A stretch of 64,000 nt of DNA from positions 86,131-150,130 of the forward strand of contig JAEWLS010000015.1 of assembly GCA_023457435.1 (NCBI GenBank), written 5' to 3'. Below the pieces are notes generated by a model that did no database searches, had not been told where the DNA came from, and worked only from the letters and a program-made list of their open reading frames with translations. Positions 46,349-54,754 of the stretch are shown here, one piece after another (position 1 is the first letter of the stretch; each line of letters starts with the position of its first letter). Source of the DNA: Pseudomonadota bacterium (GTDB lineage: Bacteria; Pseudomonadota; Alphaproteobacteria; Rhizobiales; Rhizobiaceae). The position numbers and the translations under genes were made by a program.

Positions 46349-46813
46349 TCAGCCCTGCCCTTCCTCGCCCTTCAGCGTGCCGAGCAGCTCCTGGAAATCC
46401 CGCGCCTCTCTGAAGTTGCGGTACACGGAGGCAAAGCGGACGTAGGCGACGTCGTCGAGCGACTTCAGCGCTTCCATCACCAGCTCGCCGATCTGGTCGG
46501 ACGAGATATCGCTTTCCCCTGTCGATTCGAGCTGGCGCACGATCCCTGATACGGCACGCTCGATCCGCTCCGGTTCGACATTGCGCTTTCTCAAGGCAAT
46601 GTCGAACGAGCGGGCAAGCTTGTCGCGGTCGAACGGCACCTTGCGGCCACTCTTCTTGACCACCATCAGGTCGCGAAGCTGCACCCGCTCAAAGGTCGTG
46701 AAGCGCCCGCCGCAATCGGGACAGACGCGGCGGCGACGGATCGCGGCGCCGTCCTCGGCCGGGCGCGAATCCTTCACCTGGGTGTCCATCGACTGGCAGT
46801 ACGGGCAGCGCAT
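46349..46813 (-). CDS. nrdR: Ribonucleotide reductase repressor NrdR
   Basis: A 154-residue transcription repressor of nrd genes. The zinc ribbon has Cys3, Cys6, Cys31 and Cys34; the ATP-cone follows with VVKKSGRKVPFDRDKLARSF in part. It senses ATP/dATP. Placed between glyA (three bases) and ribD (one base), the usual rhizobial and proteobacterial arrangement. Confidence 0.97.
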   Translation of the reverse strand: MRCPYCQSMDTQVKDSRPAEDGAAIRRRRVCPDCGGRFTTFERVQLRDLMVVKKSGRKVPFDRDKLARSFDIALRKRNVEPERIERAVSGIVRQLESTGESDISSDQIGELVMEALKSLDDVAYVRFASVYRNFREARDFQELLGTLKGEEGQG

Positions 46814-46816
46814 GGT

Positions 46817-48130
46817 TCAGCCCATATAGGGATAGAGCGGGAAGCGTGCCGTCAATGCTTCGACCTTGTGCTTGACCGCTGCCTCGACGCCGGCGTTGCC
46901 TTCATCCGAGTTCGCGACCTTCAGCCCGTCGAGCACCTCGGAGATGAGCATGCCGATCTCGCGGAACTCGGCTCGACCGAAGCCGCGCGTCGTGCCCGCC
47001 GGCGTGCCGAGGCGAACACCGGACGTCACGAATGGCTTCTCCGGATCGAACGGAATGCCGTTCTTGTTGCAGGTGATGTTGGCGCGGCCAAGCGCCGCCT
47101 CTGCGCGCTTGCCCGTCGCATTCTTGGGGCGGAGATCGACGAGCATCAGGTGGTTGTCCGTTCCGCCAGAAACGATGTCGAGCCCGGTCCCCTGAAGGCT
47201 GGAAGCAAGCGCCTTGGCATTGGCGACGATGTCAGCCGCGTAAGACTTGAAGGAGGGGCGCAGCGCCTCGCCGAACGCGACTGCCTTGGCAGCGATGACA
47301 TGCATCAGCGGACCGCCCTGCAGGCCTGGAAACACGGCCGAGTTGACCTTCTTGGCGATGTCCTCGTCGTTCGTGAGGATCATGCCGCCGCGCGGGCCGC
47401 GCAGCGACTTGTGCGTGGTCGTGGTTACGACATGCGCATGCGGCAGCGGCGAAGGATGCTGGCCACCGGCGACGAGGCCGGCGATGTGAGCCATGTCTAC
47501 CATCAGGTAGGCGCCGACGGCGTCGGCGATTTCGCGGAAGCGCTTCCAGTCCCAGATACGGGAATAGGCGGTGCCCCCGGCGAGAATAAGCTTCGGCTTC
47601 TTTTCGTGTGCAAGCCGCTCGACTTCGTCCATGTCGAGCAGGTGGTCGTCGCGTCGTACGCCATACGACACGACGTTGAACCACTTTCCGGACATGTTGA
47701 CGGGTGAGCCATGCGTCAGGTGGCCACCGGAGTTAAGGTCGAGCCCCATGAAGGTGTCGCCCGGCTGCAGCAGCGCGAGAAACACGGCCTGGTTCATCTG
47801 GCTGCCGGAGTTCGGCTGCACGTTCGCGAATTTGGAGTCGAACAGCCTCTTGGCACGGTCGATCGCAAGTTCCTCGGCTACGTCGACGAACTTGCAGCCG
47901 CCGTAATAGCGCTTGCCCGGATACCCCTCGGCATATTTGTTGGTCATCACCGAGCCCTGCGCTTCAAGTACGGCGCGACTGACGATGTTTTCCGAGGCGA
48001 TGAGCTCGATCTCATGCCGTTGGCGACCAAGCTCGTTCCGGATCGCGCCGAAAATCTCGGCGTCCACCTCCTCCAACGGCGCATTGAAGAATCGCTCGGC
48101 ATCGGCCGGCATGGCGGTGGCAACGGACAT
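46817..48130 (-). CDS. glyA: Serine hydroxymethyltransferase
   Basis: A 437-residue PLP enzyme that interconverts serine and glycine and charges tetrahydrofolate. PLP lysine in TTTHKSLRGPRGG; other conserved segments are ELIASENIVSRAVLEAQGS in part and YAEGYPGKRYYGG. Heads the likely glyA-nrdR-ribD-ribE-ribH-nusB-MFS transcript. No glycine riboswitch is evident in the 161 bases upstream. Confidence 0.97.
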   Translation of the reverse strand: MSVATAMPADAERFFNAPLEEVDAEIFGAIRNELGRQRHEIELIASENIVSRAVLEAQGSVMTNKYAEGYPGKRYYGGCKFVDVAEELAIDRAKRLFDSKFANVQPNSGSQMNQAVFLALLQPGDTFMGLDLNSGGHLTHGSPVNMSGKWFNVVSYGVRRDDHLLDMDEVERLAHEKKPKLILAGGTAYSRIWDWKRFREIADAVGAYLMVDMAHIAGLVAGGQHPSPLPHAHVVTTTTHKSLRGPRGGMILTNDEDIAKKVNSAVFPGLQGGPLMHVIAAKAVAFGEALRPSFKSYAADIVANAKALASSLQGTGLDIVSGGTDNHLMLVDLRPKNATGKRAEAALGRANITCNKNGIPFDPEKPFVTSGVRLGTPAGTTRGFGRAEFREIGMLISEVLDGLKVANSDEGNAGVEAAVKHKVEALTARFPLYPYMG

Positions 48131-48244
48131 GGCGAACCCCTGATCTCGACGTACTTGGGAAGACGGGCGCGCTTAACACGGTTGATCGGCCGGCGTCACG
48201 TCCGCCGCCGCTATCGCGCAATAAGATTGCGACATCACTGAAAC

Positions 48245-48268
48245 AGAAAAGGCTGCCAAGCGGCAGCC
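48245..48268 (-). terminator. Intrinsic terminator of the L,D-transpeptidase gene
   Basis: On the minus strand: GGCTGCC, loop GCTT, GGCAGCC (plus positions 48262-48268 and 48251-48257), followed by TTTTCTGTTT. It lies 24 bases past the stop codon and protects the glyA promoter region from read-through. Confidence 0.88.
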
Positions 48269-48291
48269 CATTCTCCGATGGTGCGCGGCAA

Positions 48292-49545
48292 TCAGATGTT
48301 GCTGGAGATCTGAAGCTCTTCGGCGCCGTCCTTGCCGTAGATGTCGTCGCGCAGATGCACCACGCCGTCGTCCGAAGACCAGGCCGAGATGTAGGTGAAG
48401 TGCACGCCCGGCGGGTTCCCGATCTTGACCGGTAGATTCTCGCCGGTCTGAATTGCCTGTTCGAAGCGCTGGCGGTTCCAGCCATCCGTCCCCTGCAGGA
48501 TCCAGTTCACGAGATCGCGAACATTCTGGACGCGCACGCAGCCGGACGAATGGAAGCGTTCCTGTTCGGTGAACAGGCTCTGTTGCGGCGTGTCGTGCAT
48601 GTACACGGCATGCGGGTTCGGGAAGTTGATCTTAACCGCCGACATGGCGTTGATCTTGCCGGGATCCTGGCGGAAACGCAGCTTTGCCGCCTCCTCGGTC
48701 GACCAGTCGATCGTCATCGGATCGACCTCCTGACCTTTCGAGTCGAGAATGCGGATGAAGTTCTTGGTGAGGTACTGCGGGTCCTTGCGCATCAGCGGAA
48801 TGATGTCCTTGCGAACGATCGACTCCGGCGCATTCCAGTAAGGGTTGAAGATAACCTCGTTGATCTTCGAATAAAGGATCGGGCTCTGGCGGTCGACCTT
48901 GCCGACTACAGCCGTGTTGCGCAGCGCGACGCGCCCATTCTCGACCGCTTCGATGGATGCGGCGGGAATGTTGACCATGACGTAGCGCTCTTTAACCGCG
49001 TCCTGCATGGTCTTGAGGCGCACCAGATTGGTTTGGAGCTGGGCAAGCCGGATGTTGGCGGGCACGTTCATCGCAGCGTAGGTGTAGCGTCCGGTCGTGC
49101 CGTCGGCCGGCAGGCCGTGACGGGCCTGGAAGCGCTTCAGCGCCGCGTCGACATACGAATCGAACGAGTCGCTCATGCCGGCGCTGGCCGACAAGTCACC
49201 GGAAACCATGAGGCGGCGACGAAGCGTCTGAACGTGCGGGTCGATAACCCCCAGCTTCAGCTTCTTCTCGGCCGGAACGGCCGGCCAGCCCCCCTGCGCG
49301 ACGATGTTCTGATAGGCCATGATGGCCTGCTCGACGTAGCCGGAGGTCTGCGGCGCGAAGATCGGCAGGTTCGACTGAACGCGACCGCCGCCAGCGCTGG
49401 CCTTCGCATCGAACTGATCGTTCCAGGCGCCGCGCTTCGCGCGCATGAAGTCGTCGAACACTGTCTGTGCTAACGCCGGCGCAGCAAGTGCGGTCGCGGC
49501 AACCGCACCCGCGCCAGTCAGGAAACTGCGACGCTTGATGGACAT
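48292..49545 (-). CDS. L,D-transpeptidase (LdtP-like)
   Basis: A 417-residue peptidoglycan cross-linking enzyme. The twin-arginine-like signal MSIKRRSFLTGAGAVAATAL directs export. A peptidoglycan-binding-like repeat lies near 110-190 (RFQARHGLPADGTTGRYTYA in part), and the YkuD catalytic site near the C-terminus is FHSSGCVRVQN with the nucleophilic Cys. GGAGG is five bases before the ATG at 49545; an upstream in-frame ATG at 49626 is less likely. It neighbours ldtR, the known regulator of this gene in rhizobia and Liberibacter. Confidence 0.9.
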   Translation of the reverse strand: MSIKRRSFLTGAGAVAATALAAPALAQTVFDDFMRAKRGAWNDQFDAKASAGGGRVQSNLPIFAPQTSGYVEQAIMAYQNIVAQGGWPAVPAEKKLKLGVIDPHVQTLRRRLMVSGDLSASAGMSDSFDSYVDAALKRFQARHGLPADGTTGRYTYAAMNVPANIRLAQLQTNLVRLKTMQDAVKERYVMVNIPAASIEAVENGRVALRNTAVVGKVDRQSPILYSKINEVIFNPYWNAPESIVRKDIIPLMRKDPQYLTKNFIRILDSKGQEVDPMTIDWSTEEAAKLRFRQDPGKINAMSAVKINFPNPHAVYMHDTPQQSLFTEQERFHSSGCVRVQNVRDLVNWILQGTDGWNRQRFEQAIQTGENLPVKIGNPPGVHFTYISAWSSDDGVVHLRDDIYGKDGAEELQISSNI

Positions 49546-49924
49546 TGCGACCTCCGAATCCAAACCGCCCGACGCGCTCTTAGCCGGGCTGTTTTCCAGA
49601 TCAACGTTAACAAGCGCCAAACTCATGGTGGCGCTCGCGTCGACGCGGCGCGGATTTCGCGCAAGGCAAATCGGCAAGGCTGCCCCCGGCGACATCGTCG
49701 CCCGCCGTTCTGGAAGGCCATTTGAATATGGCGGCAACGTGACCGTATGCGACACGCGGCCCTGAATTAGGCCGGTTCTCGCCCGGTTAGTACGGAAAGA
49801 AGCCGGCCGGCATCACGTGCTGGCCGGCTCCGCCGGAATCCGCCGTCCCATCCAGTCTCACGCGGGCGGCGCTGCCGCGGCGAAATCGATGCCGACGTCA
49901 GGCGCGGTATTGCCGCGCCATTTC
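49546..49924. other. Intergenic region between ldtR and the L,D-transpeptidase gene
   Basis: A 379-base gap. No open frame in it looks like a gene. It should hold the transpeptidase promoter, a possible LdtR operator (I could not identify the exact box), and a GC-rich hairpin at 49801-49829 behind ldtR. Confidence 0.5.
49794..49829 (-). terminator. Hairpin behind ldtR
   Basis: On the minus strand AGCCGGCCAGCA, loop, TGCCGGCCGGCT (outer stem plus positions 49822-49829 with 49801-49808), then TTCTTTCC. It is about 96 bases past the ldtR stop, further than usual, so terminator activity is moderately supported. Confidence 0.5.
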
Positions 49925-50443
49925 TTACATGCGGTAGGCGATGGTGTCGTTCCAGAAGCGGTCGAGACGCTGCAGCGCCCTGTTCATCTGGTGGAACTCT
50001 TCGCGGTTGATGCCGCCGACCTGCTCGATCGAGCCGACATGACGCTCGTAGAGCTTGGCAACGATGTCGGCGATCTCTTGCCCCGCCGGTGTCAGGCTCA
50101 CGCGCACCGAGCGGCGGTCGACGCGTGACCGCTGGTGGTTGATGAAGCCGAGTTCGACGAGCTTCTTGAGGTTGTAGGACACGTTCGAGCCCAAATAGTA
50201 ACCGCGCGTGCGCAGTTCGCCCGCGGTGAGTTCGGAATTTCCGATGTTGAACAGCAGCAGTGCCTGGATCGCGTTGATGTCGTTCCGGCCGTTACGCTCG
50301 AACTCATCCTTGATGACATCGAGCAAACGACGGTGCAGTCGCTCGACCAGCTGCAGCGATTCCATGTAGAGCGAGCGAATAGCGCTGCGCGGATCTTCAT
50401 TCCCCTGGGCAGCATTCGCCGCCGGCTGACGCGAAGTCATCAT
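49925..50443 (-). CDS. ldtR: MarR-family regulator LdtR
   Basis: A 172-residue winged-helix repressor/activator. Features: RSLYMESLQLVERLHRRLLDVIKDEF in part, LTAGELRTRGYYLGSNVSYNLKKLVELGF in part as the recognition helix, and HQRSRVDRRSVRVSLTPAGQ as the wing. This matches LdtR of Sinorhizobium and Liberibacter, which controls L,D-transpeptidase and osmotic tolerance. A small palindrome AAGATGAATCTT lies at 50575-50586 upstream. Confidence 0.9.
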   Translation of the reverse strand: MMTSRQPAANAAQGNEDPRSAIRSLYMESLQLVERLHRRLLDVIKDEFERNGRNDINAIQALLLFNIGNSELTAGELRTRGYYLGSNVSYNLKKLVELGFINHQRSRVDRRSVRVSLTPAGQEIADIVAKLYERHVGSIEQVGGINREEFHQMNRALQRLDRFWNDTIAYRM

Positions 50444-50617
50444 GACAATTCTCTCTCGTTTGACGCCGGTGATTTTGTTTTTGTCTCACCTTGGTCACGA
50501 CCTTAGCGAATGCCTCTAAAATTCGACTTAAACCTCAGCCTTAACGGCAGGTTATGACGCCCCGCACCCAAAAGAAGATGAATCTTTCGTAAACTGCGGT
50601 CTTAACGCCTGCGGCGC

Positions 50618-51046
50618 TCAGCGGTCGTCGCCGCGTCGACGCGCCTCGACGAACAGCGCGAGGCGGAACGCTGCGAAAACCGCCAGCGTCAGTGCATGCG
50701 AGACGACGACGCCGGTTCGATGCCCGAATATGTCGGGAAAGCCGAGATACATCGTCGCCTCCGTGGCCGCGCAGATGAACCATATGACAGGTCCCCAGGA
50801 GGCGACCATCCAGAGGCCGGACGCGGCGAAAGGAAACAGCACGGCAAGGACAAGCGAGGCGACCTGCCACGGCGCGGGCATAAGGTCGAAACGCCACAGC
50901 GGCCCTTCGTAATAGCCGACGAGCCGAACCCAATAGGTAAGCCCGAAGAGGAGACAGTATGCCCCCAGCAGCCTGTGGAACCAGGCATAGGCCTGCTCGG
51001 TGAGCGAAATCCTTGCAAGGGGGCGGCCCGCCGTCTCGTCGCTCAC
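50618..51046 (-). CDS. Four-helix membrane protein (DUF6163-like)
   Basis: A 142-residue protein with four predicted membrane helices (about 27-46, 58-78, 84-104, 112-132) and conserved FHRLLGAYCLLFGLTYWVRLVGYY in part. Start: GTG at 51046, overlapping the TGA of the hydrolase gene (GTGA). Comparable small membrane proteins sit beside ldtR in other rhizobia. No function known; an envelope role is suggested by position. Confidence 0.8.
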   Translation of the reverse strand: MSDETAGRPLARISLTEQAYAWFHRLLGAYCLLFGLTYWVRLVGYYEGPLWRFDLMPAPWQVASLVLAVLFPFAASGLWMVASWGPVIWFICAATEATMYLGFPDIFGHRTGVVVSHALTLAVFAAFRLALFVEARRRGDDR

Positions 51047-52092
51047 AGATCGAGCTCCCCGTCGGGCAGCGGCGCGAAATACGCAGAGACGTCGGTTTCG
51101 GATACTTCTCCCAGCGTCGGGGGGCTCCAGGCGGGCCGGCGATCCTTGTGGATGACGGCAGCGCGTATCCCCTCGTAGAAGTCGGTACCGGCCAGCATCC
51201 GATTGAGGATGCGGAATTCCATTCGCATGCACTCGTCGATGTCCAAGGCCGCGCCGGCGGCAATCTGATCGAAGGCCACAAGCATGCTCGTCGGCGACTT
51301 CTCACGCAGCAGTCCGAGGGTCTCGCGGGCGAAGCTGTCGGCTGCCTCGTCGGCCTGCAGGGAGCGCACGACATCGGCGAGACTGCCAAGCGAAAAGTGC
51401 TTGTTTATGGCGTGGATCCTGGCTTCGTGCGTCTCCCGCTCTCGGGGACGAGACCGCGCCTTCAGAAGTTTGCCGATGTCGTCGGCCTCGCACAGTTCGT
51501 CGAAGAGCGAAGGAAGCGCCGAGGACTCCATCATGTGCGTCGCAAGGCCGCTCCAGCACTGGTCGCCGGAGCCTACGCGCACGCCAGTCAGCCCGATGTA
51601 CATGCCGTACGCGCCCTTGAGCCTTGGCAGGATGAAGCTGCCTCCGACATCCGGGAAGAAGCCGATGCCGCATTCGGGCATGGCGAAGACCGCGTTCTCG
51701 GTCACCACGCGGTGGCTGCCGTGATAGGAGATGCCGACGCCGCCACCCATCGCGATGCCGTCGATCAACGCGACATACGGCTTGGGATAGCACCTGATCG
51801 CGGCGTTGAGCCGGTACTCGTCGGCAAAGAAAGCGACCGGCGGCCTCCCGGCCTTCCCGGCTTTGTAGATGTCGACGATGTCGCCGCCGGCCGAGAATGC
51901 GCGGCCCTCGGCCTTGATCACGACCAGCGCCACCGAATCGTCCGCCTTCCAGGCGTCCAGGGCACGCTGCAACGACAAGACCATGGCGTGGGTAACGGCG
52001 TTCAGCGCCCCCCCCCGGGTCAGCGTGACGACTCCTGCGCGGCCCCGCCGCTCGAAAAGAATGTCGCCGCCGCCTCCAAACTCCTCGATCAC
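51043..52092 (-). CDS. 3-hydroxyisobutyryl-CoA hydrolase-like crotonase
   Basis: A 349-residue crotonase-fold enzyme. The oxyanion-hole segments are SAGGDIVDIY and GIAMGGGVGISYHG. PECGIGFFPDVGGSFILPR and DFYEGIRAAVIHKDRRPAW are features of HIBCH-type hydrolases rather than simple enoyl-CoA hydratases. It would release 3-hydroxyisobutyrate in valine breakdown. No other valine genes are near. Overlaps the DUF6163-like gene by four bases and is divergent from hemB. Confidence 0.86.
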   Translation of the reverse strand: MIEEFGGGGDILFERRGRAGVVTLTRGGALNAVTHAMVLSLQRALDAWKADDSVALVVIKAEGRAFSAGGDIVDIYKAGKAGRPPVAFFADEYRLNAAIRCYPKPYVALIDGIAMGGGVGISYHGSHRVVTENAVFAMPECGIGFFPDVGGSFILPRLKGAYGMYIGLTGVRVGSGDQCWSGLATHMMESSALPSLFDELCEADDIGKLLKARSRPRERETHEARIHAINKHFSLGSLADVVRSLQADEAADSFARETLGLLREKSPTSMLVAFDQIAAGAALDIDECMRMEFRILNRMLAGTDFYEGIRAAVIHKDRRPAWSPPTLGEVSETDVSAYFAPLPDGELDL

Positions 52093-52189
52093 AGCGCGCT
52101 CCAGCCCAATTCCTGCGCCGCAGTTAGGCCCGCGCAGGAGTAGGCGTCAACGCGGCCGACATGCTATCCAGCCGGTCAAGGAGAATGTC

Positions 52190-53218
52190 ATGAACAGACC
52201 TGACCGTCCCCGAGCCCCCGCGCGCGGCGTCGACGATATAACCGCCAGCAGACGCCTGCGCCGCATGCGCAAGGCGGACTGGTCCCGGCGACTGGTCCAG
52301 GAAAACCGGCTCACGGTGGATGACCTGATTTGGCCGATCTTCCTGATCGAGGGAACCGACCGCAAGGAAGAAGTCGCAGCCATGCCCGGCGTGTTCCGAC
52401 TGTCGGTGGACCTCGCAGTAAGGGAGGCGGAGCGGGCCGCGAAGCTCGGCATCCCGGCGCTTGCTACGTTTCCCAACGTTTCGATGTCGCTGCGAGACCA
52501 GACCGGTTCCGAGATCCTCAACGCGGACAATCTGATCAATCAGGCGACCCGCGCCATCAAGGACGCAGTGCCGGAAATCGGGATAATCACCGATGTGGCG
52601 CTCGACCCGTTCACCAGCCACGGCCACGACGGAATTTTGCGCGACGGCATTATCGTGAATGACGAGACGGTGGCACAGATCGCCGAGGCCGCCGTGCTGC
52701 AGGCAGCCGCAGGCGCCGACATCATCGCGCCGTCCGACATGATGGACGGGCGCATCGGTGCGATCCGCGACGCGCTGGACGGCGCCGGCTACCAGGAAGT
52801 CGCGATCATGTCTTACGCCACGAAATTCGCTTCGGCCTTCTATGGGCCTTATCGTGAAGCGATAGGCACGCAGGGTCTGCTCAAGGGTGACAAGAAGACA
52901 TACTACCTCGACCACGCCAACAGCGACGAGGCGATGCGAGAGATCGAGCAGGATCTCGCGGAGGGCGCTGACATGATCATGGTCAAGCCCGGCCTGCCCT
53001 ATCTCGACATCATCCGCCGCGCCAAGGACGAGTTTGCAATGCCGACGTTCGCGTACCAGGTGTCCGGCGAATACGCGATGATCGTGTCGGCCGCGCGCAA
53101 CGGCTGGATCGACGGCGACAAGGCGATGCTCGAATCTCTCATCGCCTTCAAGAGGGCAGGCTGCGACGGGATCCTGACCTACTTCGCGCCGACGGTCGCC
53201 GCCATGCTCAGAGGCTAG
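52190..53218 (+). CDS. hemB: Delta-aminolevulinic acid dehydratase (porphobilinogen synthase)
   Basis: A 342-residue enzyme that joins two 5-aminolevulinates into porphobilinogen for heme. Two active-site lysines are in MSYATKFASAFYGPYR and IMVKPGLPYLD. The metal-site segment AAGADIIAPSDMMDGRI has Asp/Ala where zinc enzymes carry a Cys triad, so magnesium dependence is expected. AAGGAG six bases before the ATG at 52190. Convergent with a short basic protein gene. Confidence 0.97.
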   Translation: MNRPDRPRAPARGVDDITASRRLRRMRKADWSRRLVQENRLTVDDLIWPIFLIEGTDRKEEVAAMPGVFRLSVDLAVREAERAAKLGIPALATFPNVSMSLRDQTGSEILNADNLINQATRAIKDAVPEIGIITDVALDPFTSHGHDGILRDGIIVNDETVAQIAEAAVLQAAAGADIIAPSDMMDGRIGAIRDALDGAGYQEVAIMSYATKFASAFYGPYREAIGTQGLLKGDKKTYYLDHANSDEAMREIEQDLAEGADMIMVKPGLPYLDIIRRAKDEFAMPTFAYQVSGEYAMIVSAARNGWIDGDKAMLESLIAFKRAGCDGILTYFAPTVAAMLRG

Positions 53219-53222
53219 GGAC

Positions 53223-53363
53223 CTACTTCTTCTTCTCCTTGCCGCGCGCTATCGTCGCCGGCTCGGGCAGCTTGATCGGCGAAGCGGAGGGTTTCGCGGC
53301 GGCGGCCTTGTCCTTCTTGGGCTTGCGGGCTTCCTTGGTACTGCGCATCTGGCCTTTGGCCAT
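53223..53363 (-). CDS. 46-residue Lys-rich protein of unknown function
   Basis: A short gene with a perfect GGAGG seven bases before the ATG at 53363. It begins MAKGQMRSTKEARKPKKDK, continues Ala/Pro-rich with SASPIKLPEPATIARG and ends KEKKK. It carries about 13 Lys, no Cys, no Trp and no membrane segment. Similar short MAKGQ-starting proteins are, as I recall, common in alphaproteobacteria, but I know of no function. The strong ribosome site and codon quality support a real gene. Faces hemB, four bases between stops. Confidence 0.75.
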   Translation of the reverse strand: MAKGQMRSTKEARKPKKDKAAAAKPSASPIKLPEPATIARGKEKKK

Positions 53364-53476
53364 GTCGAATCCTCCGTTTTAGATGGCCAATCCTGCCGCA
53401 GCGCCGAAAAAAGGCAATGGGATGATGCGTCTCAGCGCAACTTGCTTGCGCCCCCCGCATAGGTCACACCTCGATC

Positions 53477-53836
53477 ATGTATCGCTTCATGGCAATTGCA
53501 GGCGCCCTCTTCGGCGCTGCCGGCGTCGCACTCTCCGCGGCAGCGGCGCATGCAGGCGGCGGCAACGTCCAGACCGCCGCCACCATGCTTCTGGCGCACG
53601 CGCCGGTGCTACTCGCGGTCGGCCTGCATGTGCCGGCAAGACCCGCGCTTGGTTGGGCTGCGGCGCTGTTGCTTGGCGGCGTCGTGCTCTTCACAGGCGA
53701 CCTGCTCGCCCGCCACTACTACGGCGGTCGTCTATTTACGTTCGCCGCGCCTGCGGGCGGCATCGGCATGATCGCCGGTTGGCTCGCAATTGCGATTGCG
53801 ATTCTGTTGGCTAGACCCCGGAAGGGTCAGACGTAG
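53477..53836 (+). CDS. DUF423 small membrane protein
   Basis: A 119-residue protein with four predicted membrane helices. It has the family pattern AIAGALFGAAGVALSAAAAHA and GVVLFTGDLLARHYYG, though it lacks some of the usual central residues. DUF423 (YgdD-like) proteins have no assigned function. Its last 10 bases overlap the end of the convergent epimerase gene. Confidence 0.8.
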   Translation: MYRFMAIAGALFGAAGVALSAAAAHAGGGNVQTAATMLLAHAPVLLAVGLHVPARPALGWAAALLLGGVVLFTGDLLARHYYGGRLFTFAAPAGGIGMIAGWLAIAIAILLARPRKGQT

Positions 53837-54708
53837 CTGCGCCAGTCGTGCTGTTCGCGAAAGCCGAGAACTTCGCGCGCTTTGCGGTTGCCTAGCGGTG
53901 CCTCGCGGTCGCCCATCATTCGCGTCAGCGGCGTGGCTGGGGCCCATTTCTTCAGGAACGTGCCTGTCGGCTCGTCCGCGGTAATCGTGTCGTTGACTGC
54001 GTTGAACACCTGAAAGCCGAGACCGTCCTTTTCCAGGCATAGATGGACGATCTGCGCCAGGTCACGGGCGTCGACATAGCTCCAGGCGTTGCGCTTGCGG
54101 CTCATCGGATTCGCCAGAAACTTCGAGAACATTCCATATTCGTGCGGCTCGATGACGTTGCCGATCCGCAGCGCGTAAATGTCGGCGCCAAAGCGCATGG
54201 CAAAGGCGCGCGCCGTCTTCTCGTTGACGACTTTGGACAATCCGTACGAGTCCATCGGATCGACGTCGTAGTCTTCCTCGAGCGGGAACTTATGGTAGTC
54301 CCTGTCGCCCTCGGCGAAGCAGACCCCATAGGTGGTTTCGCTGGAGGCGATCACGACCTTGCGTATGCCGAGCTTCATTGCAGCCTCGATGACATTGTAC
54401 GTGCTCGTCACGTTGGCGCGAAAGGTTTCGTTGTCGGGATTTATCAGGATGCGCGGCACTGCCGCAAAGTGAACGACAGCGTCGACCGGCGCCGGTCCTT
54501 TCCCGGTGGCAAGCCCGTCGAAGTCGAAGTGCATCGAGAGCGCGTTGAACGCCTGGCCGCTGTCGGTCAGGTCCGCCGAGATGGTATTGACGCCGGGACA
54601 ATCGAGCGGCTTCAGGTCGACGTTAAGAACGTCGTGCCCCTTTGCCGTCAGCCAAGGAACGACATGCTTGCCGGCCTTGCCCGAGCCGCCGGTGAAGACA
54701 ATGCGCAT
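53827..54708 (-). CDS. NAD(P)-dependent epimerase/dehydratase
   Basis: A 293-residue extended short-chain dehydrogenase. NAD motif VFTGGSGKAGKHVV, catalytic Tyr and Lys in DSYGLSKVVNEK (Y-x3-K) with Ser in IASSETTYG. GGAGG five bases before the ATG at 54708. Similar proteins include UDP-sugar epimerases and uronate or lactone-forming dehydrogenases; the substrate is not clear. Stand-alone on the minus strand downstream of the kinase gene, separated by 46 bases. Confidence 0.83.
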   Translation of the reverse strand: MRIVFTGGSGKAGKHVVPWLTAKGHDVLNVDLKPLDCPGVNTISADLTDSGQAFNALSMHFDFDGLATGKGPAPVDAVVHFAAVPRILINPDNETFRANVTSTYNVIEAAMKLGIRKVVIASSETTYGVCFAEGDRDYHKFPLEEDYDVDPMDSYGLSKVVNEKTARAFAMRFGADIYALRIGNVIEPHEYGMFSKFLANPMSRKRNAWSYVDARDLAQIVHLCLEKDGLGFQVFNAVNDTITADEPTGTFLKKWAPATPLTRMMGDREAPLGNRKAREVLGFREQHDWRSYV

Positions 54709-54754
54709 ACTCACCTCCAAACCGATCGCAGGTTACCCATTAGGACAGCCGGGC

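Noticed and set aside
53215..53460. An 81-codon frame overlapping the small Lys-rich gene
   Set aside because: It lacks a ribosome site; the 46-residue frame in the same place has a perfect one and better composition.
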